Positions 34,677 to 43,579 of a stretch of DNA of 64,000 nucleotides are shown piece after piece. A program made the position numbers and the translations under genes. Every line of letters begins with the position of its first letter. Within the stretch, counting starts at the first letter, position 1. This DNA comes from Collinsella aerofaciens (GTDB lineage: Bacteria > Actinomycetota > Coriobacteriia > Coriobacteriales > Coriobacteriaceae): NCBI RefSeq assembly GCF_020181355.1, contig NZ_CP084004.1, positions 1,364,001 through 1,428,000 on the forward strand. Direction: 5' to 3'. The notes beneath the pieces are model-generated. The model ran no database searches, was not told the DNA's origin, and saw nothing but the letters and a program-made list of their open reading frames with translations.

Positions 34677-35756
34677 ATGAAGTTTCTTAAAGACAAGCAG
34701 ACACGTCACGACTTTGTCACGTACGCCATGTGCGTTGTGGCGTTCGCCATCGTGTTCTTTATGCAGTCCAACCACATGATCCCGCGCATGATCGCCGGTC
34801 AGCTGGTTCCCATCACAGCCTATATCGTCATGGCCATCTCCCTTAACCTCGTCGTCGGCATCGCGGGCGACTTGTCGCTGGGCCACGCGGGCTTTATGAG
34901 CGTCGGTGCCTATACGGGCATCGTCACTGCCGTCGCGCTGGAGAGCACCGTTCCGTCTGATCCGATGCGTCTGATCATCAGCATTGTGGTCGGCGCTATC
35001 GCCGCTGCCATCTTGGGCTTCTTGATCGGTATCCCGGTCCTGCGCCTGAGCGGCGACTATCTGGCCATCGTGACCCTGGCTTTTGGCGAGATTATCAAAG
35101 AGGTCGTCACCTGCCTCATTGTGGGCGTCGATTCCCGCGGCCTGCATGTGATCTTTAACATCACGGGTAACTCCACGATCGACGACCTGCACCTGCTCGA
35201 GGACGGCACCGCCATCATCAAGGGCGCGCAGGGTGCATCGGGCGTGTCGACCTATTCGACCTTCCTTGCCGGCGCAATCCTGGTTATGGTCGCGCTCGTG
35301 ATTGTGCTCAACCTGGTTCGCAGCCGTACCGGTCGTGCCATTATTGCCGTGCGCGACAACAAGATCGCTGCCGAGTCTGTGGGCATCTCCGTCACCCAGT
35401 ACCGCATGATCGCCTTCGTGGTTTCCGCTGCCCTCGCCGGTGCTGCCGGAGCTCTGTTCGGCGGTAACTTCTCGCAGCTTTCCGCCACTAAGTTCGACTT
35501 CAATACGTCCATTCTCATTCTGGTGTTCGTGGTCCTGGGCGGCCTGGGCAACATGCGCGGCTCCGTTATCGCCGCGGCGCTGCTCACGGTGCTCCCCGAG
35601 CTGCTCCGTCAGTTCTCGGACTACCGCATGCTCATCTACGCCATCGTGTTGATTCTGGTCATGGTCTTTACCAACAACCCACAGCTCAAGGCGTTCTTCG
35701 CACGCATTAAGGATCGCTTTGCTTCCAAGAAGGAGGTGGCAGCCGATGCCCAGTAA
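34677..35756 (+). CDS. livM: Branched-chain amino acid ABC transporter permease LivM
   Basis: The roughly 359-residue membrane protein has conserved LivM segments SLNLVVGIAGDLSLGHAGFM and GIPVLRLSGDYLAIVTLAFG. The start is ambiguous between the GTG at 34668 (directly after the livH stop) and the ATG at 34677; AGGTGAG before the ATG slightly favours it. The 3' end overlaps the livG start by 11 bp, indicating coupled translation. Confidence 0.92.
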   Translation: MKFLKDKQTRHDFVTYAMCVVAFAIVFFMQSNHMIPRMIAGQLVPITAYIVMAISLNLVVGIAGDLSLGHAGFMSVGAYTGIVTAVALESTVPSDPMRLIISIVVGAIAAAILGFLIGIPVLRLSGDYLAIVTLAFGEIIKEVVTCLIVGVDSRGLHVIFNITGNSTIDDLHLLEDGTAIIKGAQGASGVSTYSTFLAGAILVMVALVIVLNLVRSRTGRAIIAVRDNKIAAESVGISVTQYRMIAFVVSAALAGAAGALFGGNFSQLSATKFDFNTSILILVFVVLGGLGNMRGSVIAAALLTVLPELLRQFSDYRMLIYAIVLILVMVFTNNPQLKAFFARIKDRFASKKEVAADAQ

Positions 35757-36606
35757 ATTTGAGTTCAACAAGGGCAAGATGGTCCCGTATCCTTCTGGCG
35801 CCATCGTTCCCGACCGCGACCTGGGTCAGCGCCCGGCACTCGAGTGCATCCACCTGGGCATTGAGTTCGGTGGCCTTAAGGCAGTCGACGACTTTAGCCT
35901 GACTATCGGCAAGACCGAGATCGCCGGTCTGATCGGCCCCAACGGTGCCGGTAAGACCACGGTCTTCAACCTGCTCACCAAGGTGTATCAGCCCACGCAC
36001 GGCACCATCCTGCTCGACGGTGAGGACACCTCGGGCAAGTCGGTCTATCAGGTCAACCGCATGGGTATTGCCCGTACATTCCAGAACATTCGCCTGTTCA
36101 ACACCATGACGGTGGAGGACAACGTCAAGGTCGGTCTGCACAATCAGGAGCGCTACTCCGGTTTTGAGGGCGTGCTGCGCCTGCCGACGTACTGGAAGCA
36201 CGAGAAGGCTGCTCACGAACGCGCCATGGAGCTGCTGTCCATCTTTGATATGGAGCATCTGGCAAACGAGCAGGCCGGATCGCTGCCTTACGGCGCTCAG
36301 CGTCGTCTGGAGATCGTCCGCGCGCTTGCCACCAACCCCAAACTGCTGCTGCTCGACGAGCCTGCCGCAGGCATGAACCCGTCCGAGACCGCCGAGCTCA
36401 TGGAGAACATCGTTAAGATTCGCGACACCTTTGGTATCGCCATCATGCTTATTGAGCACGACATGTCGCTCGTCATGAATATTTGCGAGGGTATCTGCGT
36501 GCTTAACTTTGGCAAGGTCATCGCCAAGGGCACGGCCGAGGAAATCCAGAACAACGATGCCGTTATCGAGGCGTATCTGGGCAAGCAGAATAAGGGGGAG
36601 AACTAA
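35746..36606 (+). CDS. livG: Branched-chain amino acid ABC transporter ATPase LivG
   Basis: This 286-residue ABC ATPase has Walker A GPNGAGKTT, the LivG-type RTFQNIRLF segment, the signature region LPYGAQRRLEI, and Walker B LLLLDEPAAGMNP. An N-terminal extension of about 30 residues precedes the ABC fold. The ATG at 35746 has AAGGAGG upstream inside livM. It powers amino-acid import together with LivF. Confidence 0.95.
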   Translation: MPSKFEFNKGKMVPYPSGAIVPDRDLGQRPALECIHLGIEFGGLKAVDDFSLTIGKTEIAGLIGPNGAGKTTVFNLLTKVYQPTHGTILLDGEDTSGKSVYQVNRMGIARTFQNIRLFNTMTVEDNVKVGLHNQERYSGFEGVLRLPTYWKHEKAAHERAMELLSIFDMEHLANEQAGSLPYGAQRRLEIVRALATNPKLLLLDEPAAGMNPSETAELMENIVKIRDTFGIAIMLIEHDMSLVMNICEGICVLNFGKVIAKGTAEEIQNNDAVIEAYLGKQNKGEN

Positions 36607-37320
36607 ATGGCAGAGCCGATGCTTTCCGTCTACAACATCAACGTCTGGTACGGCGCCATCCACGCCATCAAGGACATCTCCTTTAACGTCAACGAGGGCG
36701 AGATCGTGGCCCTGATCGGTGCGAACGGTGCCGGCAAGTCCACAACGCTCAAGACCGTTTCGGGCCTGCTTCGCTCCAAGACCGGTTCCATCAAGTTTAT
36801 GGGCGAGGACATTACCCATACGCCCGCTGATAAGCTGGTTGGTAAGGGCCTGGCTCAGGTTCCCGAGGGTCGTCGCGCCTTTTTGCAGATGACGGTTGAG
36901 GAGAACCTGGAGATGGGCGCCTATACGCAGCCCAAGTCCACGGTGGCTCCGGGCCTGGAGCGCGTCTACGAGCAGTTCCCGCGCCTGAAGGAACGTCGTC
37001 GCCAGGTCGCCGGCACCCTTTCAGGCGGCGAGCAGCAGATGCTCGTTATGGGGCGCGCCCTTATGAGTAACCCCAAACTGCTTATGCTCGACGAACCTTC
37101 CATGGGTCTGGCACCGATTCTGATCGAACAGATCTTCCAGATTGTCGAGGACCTGCACAAGGCCGGCACCACGGTGCTTCTGGTCGAGCAAAACGCGCAG
37201 ATGGCGCTTTCCATCGCCACACGCGGTTACGTGCTCGAGACCGGCAAGATCACCATGACCGGCACCGGCCAAGAGCTCCTGCACGACGACAACGTCCGCA
37301 AGGCCTACCTCGGAGGCTAA
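36607..37320 (+). CDS. livF: Branched-chain amino acid ABC transporter ATPase LivF
   Basis: This 237-residue ABC ATPase has Walker A GANGAGKST, the signature LSGGEQQML and Walker B LLMLDEPSMGLAP, all typical of LivF. The ATG directly follows the livG stop (TAAATG). It is the last gene of the operon and is followed by a strong terminator. Confidence 0.95.
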   Translation: MAEPMLSVYNINVWYGAIHAIKDISFNVNEGEIVALIGANGAGKSTTLKTVSGLLRSKTGSIKFMGEDITHTPADKLVGKGLAQVPEGRRAFLQMTVEENLEMGAYTQPKSTVAPGLERVYEQFPRLKERRRQVAGTLSGGEQQMLVMGRALMSNPKLLMLDEPSMGLAPILIEQIFQIVEDLHKAGTTVLLVEQNAQMALSIATRGYVLETGKITMTGTGQELLHDDNVRKAYLGG

Positions 37321-37330
37321 CCCACCTAAC

Positions 37331-37369
37331 AAAAGGGGCGCTGACTATCTCAGTCAGCGCCCCTTTTTA
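37331..37369 (+). terminator. Terminator of the liv operon
   Basis: GGGGCGCTGAC (37335-37345) and GTCAGCGCCCC (37353-37363) form a perfect 11-bp stem with TTTTT after it and AAAA before it. Confidence 0.92.
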
Positions 37370-37370
37370 G

Positions 37371-37433
37371 TTGCGGTGAAATAGGGACTGAATACGGGCT
37401 CCAGAGGCCAAATGAGTCCCTATTCCACCGCAA
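37371..37433. repeat. REP-like long palindrome before cutC
   Basis: TTGCGGTGAAATAGGGACT (37371-37389) and AGTCCCTATTCCACCGCAA (37415-37433) are complementary at 18 of 19 positions around a 25-nt loop (GAATACGGGCTCCAGAGGCC and onward). It sits between the liv terminator and cutC, belongs to no gene and has no T-run, which suggests a repetitive extragenic palindrome or miniature element. Confidence 0.75.
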
Positions 37434-37494
37434 CTTCATGGGGATGTGTGACAATGCCCGTCGGAAAACATCTGCTGTCTTTGGGGGTCTATCT

Positions 37495-38172
37495 ATGCTG
37501 TACGAGTTTTGTGCCGAGAACTTTGAGCGGGTGCCGGCGGCTATCGATGCCGGTGCAAGGCGTATTGAACTGTGCGACAACCTTGCCGTCGGTGGCACTA
37601 CACCCTCGGCCGGTGTTATCAGCGCTACAGTCAGCTATGCTCACGAGCATGACGCGCGAGTGATGTGCATGATTCGCCCGCGTGGCGGTGACTTTCATTA
37701 CAACCAAGACGAGCTGCGCATGATGGAGATGGACCTGGGCCTTGCCGTAAGCGCCGGCGTTGACGGCTTGGTCTTTGGCAGCTGCAAGCCCTGCGCTGGC
37801 GGATGGGCGCTCGACGAGCTTACGTTGGGCGCTCTCGTGATGGCCGCGGGCTGCGCGACCGAGGAATGCAAGCGTGAGCCCATCGACATCACCTTCCACA
37901 TGGCGTTTGATCAGCTCTCGCCCGAGGCTCAGCTCGACGCGATTGACACACTTGCCGACTGCGGCATCACACGCATCCTGACGCATGGTGGCGCTGCCGG
38001 TACGCCGATCGAGGACAACTTCGAAAACCTGGCCCGCTTGATCGAGTATGCGGGCGACCGCCTGACCATCCTTCCCGGCGGCGGCATTTCCACGGCCAAC
38101 CGCGATACCGTGGCGGCGGCATTGGGCGTCTCCGAGCTCCATGGCACCAAGATCGTGCCGCTGGAGGCGTAA
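37495..38172 (+). CDS. cutC: CutC family protein
   Basis: The 225-residue TIM-barrel protein begins MLYEFCAENFERV and contains RIELCDNLAVGGTTPS, RPRGGDFHY, TFHMAFDQ and ILTHGGAA, all characteristic of CutC. The family was first linked to copper tolerance, but its biochemical role is unresolved. The ATG at 37495 has TTGGGGG upstream. A DUF4931 gene starts three bases after the stop, so the pair is likely cotranscribed. Confidence 0.93.
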   Translation: MLYEFCAENFERVPAAIDAGARRIELCDNLAVGGTTPSAGVISATVSYAHEHDARVMCMIRPRGGDFHYNQDELRMMEMDLGLAVSAGVDGLVFGSCKPCAGGWALDELTLGALVMAAGCATEECKREPIDITFHMAFDQLSPEAQLDAIDTLADCGITRILTHGGAAGTPIEDNFENLARLIEYAGDRLTILPGGGISTANRDTVAAALGVSELHGTKIVPLEA

Positions 38173-38175
38173 CCC

Positions 38176-38973
38176 GTGGCGCTGGTATTTGACGTTCAGC
38201 AGGCGAGCGGCAAGCCCGACGACAACCGGCGCCCTGGCACCGCGTGCCCCTTTTGCGATACCGAGGGACTCGCCAATATCATCCGGCGCGACGGCGACTG
38301 CATCTGGCTCGAGAATAAGTTCAAAACCCTGCGCGCCACCCGTCAAACCGTGCTGATCGAGTCAGCCGATCACGATGCCGACCTGGCGACCTATGAGCCA
38401 GATGAACTCCACCATGTGATGAGGTTTGCCCTGGATTGCTGGCAGCAGATGATCGATTCACAGCAGTATCGAAGCGTGCTCATGTACAAGAACAAGGGTC
38501 CTCTCTCGGGCGGTAGTCTCGTTCATCCGCACATGCAGATTGTGGGTTTGGAGCAGGAAGACGGCTATGCTTCGTTGACTTCCGCCAATTTCGAAGGCAT
38601 CAATGTCTGGCAACAGGGGAGAATCGCGGCCAACATCTCAACCGAACCGATCATGGGGTTCTTTGAGGTCAACGTTTCAGCCCCGCAGGGAATTGCCGCC
38701 AGCGATGACACAAGAGACCAAGCCGAGGCAGATCTCTTCGCCGATGCGATCCAGGTGGCTCTGCGCTATATCCTGAACGAGCACCACGGTGGTCGCGCAG
38801 AGTCGTACAACTTGTTCTTCTATCACCTGGGCGGTCGGACCATTGCCAAGGCGCTGCCGCGTTGGGTGGTTTCGCCCTACTTTGTCGGTTATCGTTTGGC
38901 CCAGGTCAATGCCGAGACAACGCTCGATATCGATGCTGAGCGCTTGCGTGCGCATCTGGAAACGCTCGTATAG
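38176..38973 (+). CDS. DUF4931 / HIT-superfamily protein related to GalT
   Basis: The 265-residue protein starts at GTG. A CPFC pair near residue 24 (possible zinc site) is followed by a HIT/galactose-1-phosphate uridylyltransferase-like fold with GGSLVHPHMQIVGLEQ, where HPH resembles the GalT active-site histidines. DUF4931 members are uncharacterised nucleotidyl-transferases or hydrolases. It immediately follows cutC. Confidence 0.75.
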   Translation: MALVFDVQQASGKPDDNRRPGTACPFCDTEGLANIIRRDGDCIWLENKFKTLRATRQTVLIESADHDADLATYEPDELHHVMRFALDCWQQMIDSQQYRSVLMYKNKGPLSGGSLVHPHMQIVGLEQEDGYASLTSANFEGINVWQQGRIAANISTEPIMGFFEVNVSAPQGIAASDDTRDQAEADLFADAIQVALRYILNEHHGGRAESYNLFFYHLGGRTIAKALPRWVVSPYFVGYRLAQVNAETTLDIDAERLRAHLETLV

Positions 38974-39003
38974 CAAGATTAACACCCGTGTAATGCGGAC
39001 AGT

Positions 39004-40002
39004 CTAGCGCGCCATGGCGTCGCGGCCGGCCTCGACACGCTTGCGCTGGGCGGCGCGCTCCTCGTCGGTCAGACGCTCAAAGAGATGCCCGATAAACGAG
39101 GCGAGTATCTGCTGAAACAGCGTTCCGCACATGACGGGAAACACGACTTCGCCTGGAAAGTACTGTGTGGCGATGACGGCGCCCGAAGAGATGTTACGCA
39201 TGCCGCAGGTAAAGCACATGGTAGTCGTCTCGCTATATGGCAGATGCAGCGCACGGGCGACCAGAAAACCAACGACAAAGCCGCTGATGGCGAAGGTCAA
39301 AATAAAGAGGGCGACTTCCAGACGCATCGCGTTCATGTGCAGGACGTACTCGCTCATGGCGGTGGAGTTGGAGGCGATAATGCCCATCATCATGAACTTG
39401 CAGGCGGGCGAGAGCGCGGGGGAGAGCTTCTCGTGTCCCCATCCACGTGTGAGCTCGTTGATCACGATGCCGAGCACGGCGGGGATGGCGATCATAAAGG
39501 CCATGTCCTGCATCATGCTCAGCACATCGATCGAGACGGTGGCACCCAGCAAGAGCTTCAGCGTGAGCGGAATCGTCACAGGCGAGATAACCGAGGACGT
39601 CAGGATGATGGTGAGCGCGAGCGGGCCGTTGCCGCCGAACATGCTAATCCACATAAAGGCAGTGACCGCCACGGGTACGCTGTACTCGAGCACGATGCCG
39701 CAGACAAGGTTGGGATTGGAGCCAAAGAACAGCGATCCCATGGCATAGGCTGCTATGGGAATAAGCACCGCCGAGACGAGCAGCGCCAAAATCAGGTGCA
39801 GGGGACGGCGGAACACCTCAGCGACCTGGTGGAAGGTGTTGCTGAGCGCACCTTGGAACGTCATAAAGGCGAAGAGGGCGGGAACGATGGGCTTGAGTAC
39901 GCCGATCTGCTGGGGAAAGAGCACGCCGAGCGTTACGCAAATCGGAACGATGACCTGCATGTGCCCCGCGAGGAACTTTCCCAGTCCAACCCATTGCTTC
40001 AT
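39004..40002 (-). CDS. Bile acid:sodium symporter (BASS) family transporter
   Basis: This roughly 332-residue protein has about nine to ten helices. Segments such as FAFMTFQGALSNTFHQV, EYSVPVAVTAFMWISMFGGN and TCGMRNISSGAVIATQYFP match the BASS family. Bacterial members import bile acids, pantoate or other organic anions with sodium; gut origin makes bile acids possible but unproven. The ATG at 40002 is preceded by a GGGG site; the longer frame to 40062 lacks one. It is divergent from the recJ fusion. Confidence 0.85.
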   Translation of the reverse strand: MKQWVGLGKFLAGHMQVIVPICVTLGVLFPQQIGVLKPIVPALFAFMTFQGALSNTFHQVAEVFRRPLHLILALLVSAVLIPIAAYAMGSLFFGSNPNLVCGIVLEYSVPVAVTAFMWISMFGGNGPLALTIILTSSVISPVTIPLTLKLLLGATVSIDVLSMMQDMAFMIAIPAVLGIVINELTRGWGHEKLSPALSPACKFMMMGIIASNSTAMSEYVLHMNAMRLEVALFILTFAISGFVVGFLVARALHLPYSETTTMCFTCGMRNISSGAVIATQYFPGEVVFPVMCGTLFQQILASFIGHLFERLTDEERAAQRKRVEAGRDAMAR

Positions 40003-40162
40003 ATGCCCCGTGACTCCCTTTATCCGCGAACTCGTTTGAATGGATATGCTAGACGCTCGCATGAGTCCATGCGTCAGAAACGCTCGATTATTTCGAGGCT
40101 ATTACCGTCATCGTTTACCGAAACCACGGCGTGCTGCGAGGTTCTGCGTCCGTGCCGCACGG

Positions 40163-40168
40163 TATAAT
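40163..40168 (+). promoter_or_regulatory. Putative -10 element upstream of the recJ fusion
   Basis: A perfect TATAAT hexamer lies about 110 bp before the gene. No convincing -35 is seen at the right spacing (the upstream sequence is TTCTGC-like). Confidence 0.4.
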
Positions 40169-40276
40169 AAATCCGTTCAACAGATCTGCCTGCCGAAGCG
40201 GGCATACACAGAGGACTCATCGCTATGAACCGTGAGAGGTATCGCGGCGACCTGCCCCTATCGGGGGTGGGCGCCT

Positions 40277-43200
40277 ATGTCATCGCTTAAGACGACGCAT
40301 CGCTGGGCGGTCGCTCAGCAAAATCCCGAGCTCGAAAAGGAGCTTTCGGCTGGTCTGGGCATACCCGGGCTGGTGGCACGCATTATGGTTGCGCACGGCA
40401 TTGCCTCGATTGAGGAAGGACAGCTATTTTTGACGCCTTCGCTCGACCGTGATTGGGCCGATCCGCTCGTCATTCCGGGCATGTCGGTTGTTGCCGATCG
40501 TGTCGAGCGCGCCATTCGCAACCACGAACGCATCGCCGTCTTTGGCGATTTTGACGTCGACGGCATTACGTCGACTTGTCTGTTGACCGAGGCGCTACGT
40601 TCGTTTGGCGCCAACGTCACGCCGTTTATCCCGCATCGCTTTGACGAGGGCTACGGTCTTTCGCGTGCAGCGCTCGACCGCGTCAACGAGCTCGCTCGCC
40701 CCCAGTTGATCGTGACCGTCGATAACGGCATTGCCGCCAAGGAAGAGGTTTCCTATCTGGAGAGCCTGGGAATCGATCTGGTGGTTACGGACCATCACGA
40801 GCCCTCCGACCAGGTGCCGCAGGGCGTGCCCCTGACCGACCCCAAGCTCGAGGACGAGGGTCCCTCGCGCGAGCTTGCCGGTGCCGGTGTGGCGCTCAAG
40901 CTGGTGCAGGTCCTGGGCGAGCGTTTGGGCAAGCCGTCGTATTGGCGTTCGCTGATCGAGGTCGCGGCGCTGGGCACCGTGTCCGACATGATGCCGCTCA
41001 CGCCCGAGAATCGCGCACTGGTCGCCGAGGGCATCCAACAGATGCGCGTGACGGCCCGTCCCGGCTATATCGCGCTTGCCGCACTTGCCAAGGCCGACCT
41101 TTCTACCATTACGGCCGACGGCCTGTCGTTTTCGCTCATCCCTCGTCTGAATGCTGCCGGCCGCATGGCTGATCCCAAGCTGGCGCTCGACCTGCTGCTT
41201 GCCCGCGATCCTATCGAGGCAAGTGCACTGGCAGCCGAGCTCGAGGAAATCAACCGTCAGCGCCGCGAGATCGAGGCGGAGCTCACACGCGACGCCATGG
41301 CAAAGGTCGAGGAGACCTATGACGGCGGTCGCGCAATCGTCGTGGGTGGCGAGGGCTGGCACGAGGGCGTCAAGGGTATCGTAGCGAGCCGCCTGACCAA
41401 CCGTTATCACGTGCCGGCGCTGCTCTTCTCGATTGAGGACGGCGTTGCGCGCGGATCGGGTCGCTCGGTGGGCAAGGTCAACCTGTTCGACGCCGTCGAG
41501 CGTTGTTCCGACCTGCTGATTCGTCGCGGCGGACATGCCGGTGCGGTGGGTGTGACCATCGAGGCATCCAAGCTCGATGAGTTCCGCCGCCGCCTTTCCG
41601 CCGTGCTATCGGAGCTTCCCGCCGAGGACTTTGAAGACACCGACGAGGTCGCCGCCACCGTCGACCTTTCCGAGCTGAATATCGAGACTATCGAGCAGAT
41701 TTCTCGTCTTGAGCCGTTTGGCCAGGGCAATAAGGTGCCGCTTCTGGCTGCCGAGGGCGTGACGATGTGCGATCGCGCCGTGGTGGGCAAAACCGGCGAG
41801 CACATGCGCTTTGTGGCGACCGATGGCGCCGCGAGTGTGCCGGCCATCATGTTCCGCGTGCCGCAGATCGATAGGCTCATCAATTGCGACAGCGCCGTCG
41901 ACTTGGTGTTCGAGGCCGTGGCCGAGCATTGGCAGGGCCGCGTGAAGCCCAAGCTCATGATCAAAGATGTCTTGGTGCGCGATACCGCGGCGTCCAATAT
42001 CGACGATCCGGCATGCGAGCTTCGCCGCGGCGTGCAGCCGGCGGATTCTGGCCTGCGCCTGGAGTCGCGTAAACGCGAGACGCTCGCCCAGCTTTCTTAT
42101 ACCGAGCTCACGCGCTCGCTTATCCATAGCTTTATCGGCTCGAACCAGCCACATCGCGCGCAGGTCGAGGCACTCGACGCGCTCGCCGACCACCAGAGCG
42201 TTTTGGCCGTTATGGGGACGGGACGTGGTAAGTCGCTCATCTTCCATGTGCACGCCGCGCGCGAGGCGGTCCTTCGAGGGCGTGCGAGCATCTTTGTCTA
42301 TCCGCTGCGCGCACTCGTTGCCGACCAGGCCTATCATCTTTCATCGACGATGGCTGCGCTCGGGATTGGCGTGGGCGTGTTGACCGGCGAGACCGTGGAA
42401 GCAGCGCGCGATGACGTGTTTGCCGGCCTGGCTTCGGGCCGCACTGGCATCGTACTCACGACGCCTGAGTTCCTGTCTATTCACCGCGACCGCTTTGCGC
42501 GCTCGGGGCGTATCGGATTTGTCGTTATTGACGAGGCGCACCATGCCGGTCTTGCCAAGGGCGGCGACCGAAGCGCATACCTCGACATGCCCGATATCCT
42601 CAAGGCCCTGGGCGACCCGGTCGTTATGGCTGCGACGGCCACCGCAACGGCTCCGGTTGTGGCCGAGCTCGCCCGCGTGCTGCCGATTACCCGTACGGTG
42701 GTCGACGAGACCGTGCGTGAGAACTTGCGGCTCGAGGACGACCGCGATCTTGCGAGCCGCGAAAACCGCCTGGTGTCCATCGTCGCGACGGGGGAGAAGA
42801 CCGTCATCTACGTCAACTCGCGTGATCAGTCCGTGGCGCTTGCCAAGACGCTACGCAAACGCGTTCCCGACTACGCGTCGCATATCGCCTTTTACAACGC
42901 GGGCCTTACGCGCACCGACCGCCATCGCGTAGAGGAGGCGTTTCGTGACGGATGCCTCAGCTGCATCGTCTCGACCTCTGCCTTTGGCGAGGGCGTCAAC
43001 CTTCCCGATATTCGCCATGTCGTGCTCTATCACATGCCGTTTGGCGCGATTGAGTTTAACCAGATGAGTGGCCGCGCCGGTCGCGATGGACAGCCCGCCG
43101 TGATTCACCTGCTCTATTCGTCGCGCGACGCCCGCATTAACGAGCGCCTACTCGACTGCTATGCGCCTGAGCGCGACGAGCTCGTCACGCTCTATCGCGC

Positions 43201-43564
43201 GCTGCAAACCATGTGGCGCTCCAACCGCGGCAAGACCGGGGACGATTCCTTTAGCGCGAGCGATATCGACATCGCGCAGATGTGCCTTGCCATCGATGCT
43301 CGCACGCCGGTCGACGAGCGCTCGGTGGAAAGTGGCCTGGGAATCTTCGAAGAGCTTGGCTTCTGTCGCGTTTCGGGGTTTGACGACACCCGTCGCATCG
43401 CGATGGCCGAAAACCCCGGCCGTGTGCAATTGAGCAGGTCAATTCGCTATTTGGAGGGCTTGCGTTCGCGCATGGAGTTCTCGGCTTTCCGGAGTTGGGC
43501 GCTCGATTCGTGCGCTTCTGATATGCTAGCCAAAGTTAACCGCCCGATCGTACCGCGGGCCTAG
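40277..43564 (+). CDS. recJ: RecJ exonuclease fused to a RecQ-like DEAH helicase
   Basis: The protein has 1095 residues, about twice the usual RecJ length. Residues 1 to about 570 form RecJ: DHH-family motifs FGDFDVDGITST (about 90-100) and VVTDHHEPS (DHH at 172-174), then the DHHA1 part with GRSVGKVNLFDAV and GGHAGAVGVT and an OB-like region. Residues of about 610-1095 form an SF2 helicase with Walker A MGTGRGKSL (about 645-653), DEAH (about 751-754), ATATAT and the motif VI-like QMSGRAGRDGQP. Fusion would couple duplex unwinding to 5'-3' single-strand degradation. The start ATG has GGGGGTGG upstream. Confidence 0.9.
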   Translation: MSSLKTTHRWAVAQQNPELEKELSAGLGIPGLVARIMVAHGIASIEEGQLFLTPSLDRDWADPLVIPGMSVVADRVERAIRNHERIAVFGDFDVDGITSTCLLTEALRSFGANVTPFIPHRFDEGYGLSRAALDRVNELARPQLIVTVDNGIAAKEEVSYLESLGIDLVVTDHHEPSDQVPQGVPLTDPKLEDEGPSRELAGAGVALKLVQVLGERLGKPSYWRSLIEVAALGTVSDMMPLTPENRALVAEGIQQMRVTARPGYIALAALAKADLSTITADGLSFSLIPRLNAAGRMADPKLALDLLLARDPIEASALAAELEEINRQRREIEAELTRDAMAKVEETYDGGRAIVVGGEGWHEGVKGIVASRLTNRYHVPALLFSIEDGVARGSGRSVGKVNLFDAVERCSDLLIRRGGHAGAVGVTIEASKLDEFRRRLSAVLSELPAEDFEDTDEVAATVDLSELNIETIEQISRLEPFGQGNKVPLLAAEGVTMCDRAVVGKTGEHMRFVATDGAASVPAIMFRVPQIDRLINCDSAVDLVFEAVAEHWQGRVKPKLMIKDVLVRDTAASNIDDPACELRRGVQPADSGLRLESRKRETLAQLSYTELTRSLIHSFIGSNQPHRAQVEALDALADHQSVLAVMGTGRGKSLIFHVHAAREAVLRGRASIFVYPLRALVADQAYHLSSTMAALGIGVGVLTGETVEAARDDVFAGLASGRTGIVLTTPEFLSIHRDRFARSGRIGFVVIDEAHHAGLAKGGDRSAYLDMPDILKALGDPVVMAATATATAPVVAELARVLPITRTVVDETVRENLRLEDDRDLASRENRLVSIVATGEKTVIYVNSRDQSVALAKTLRKRVPDYASHIAFYNAGLTRTDRHRVEEAFRDGCLSCIVSTSAFGEGVNLPDIRHVVLYHMPFGAIEFNQMSGRAGRDGQPAVIHLLYSSRDARINERLLDCYAPERDELVTLYRALQTMWRSNRGKTGDDSFSASDIDIAQMCLAIDARTPVDERSVESGLGIFEELGFCRVSGFDDTRRIAMAENPGRVQLSRSIRYLEGLRSRMEFSAFRSWALDSCASDMLAKVNRPIVPRA

Positions 43565-43579
43565 GGGAAGGGGACCTCG

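Noticed and set aside
33762-35804. 680-codon minus-strand frame
   Set aside because: Antisense to livH and livM; composition (His/Asp/Gln-rich) is typical of reverse-strand shadows of membrane-protein genes.
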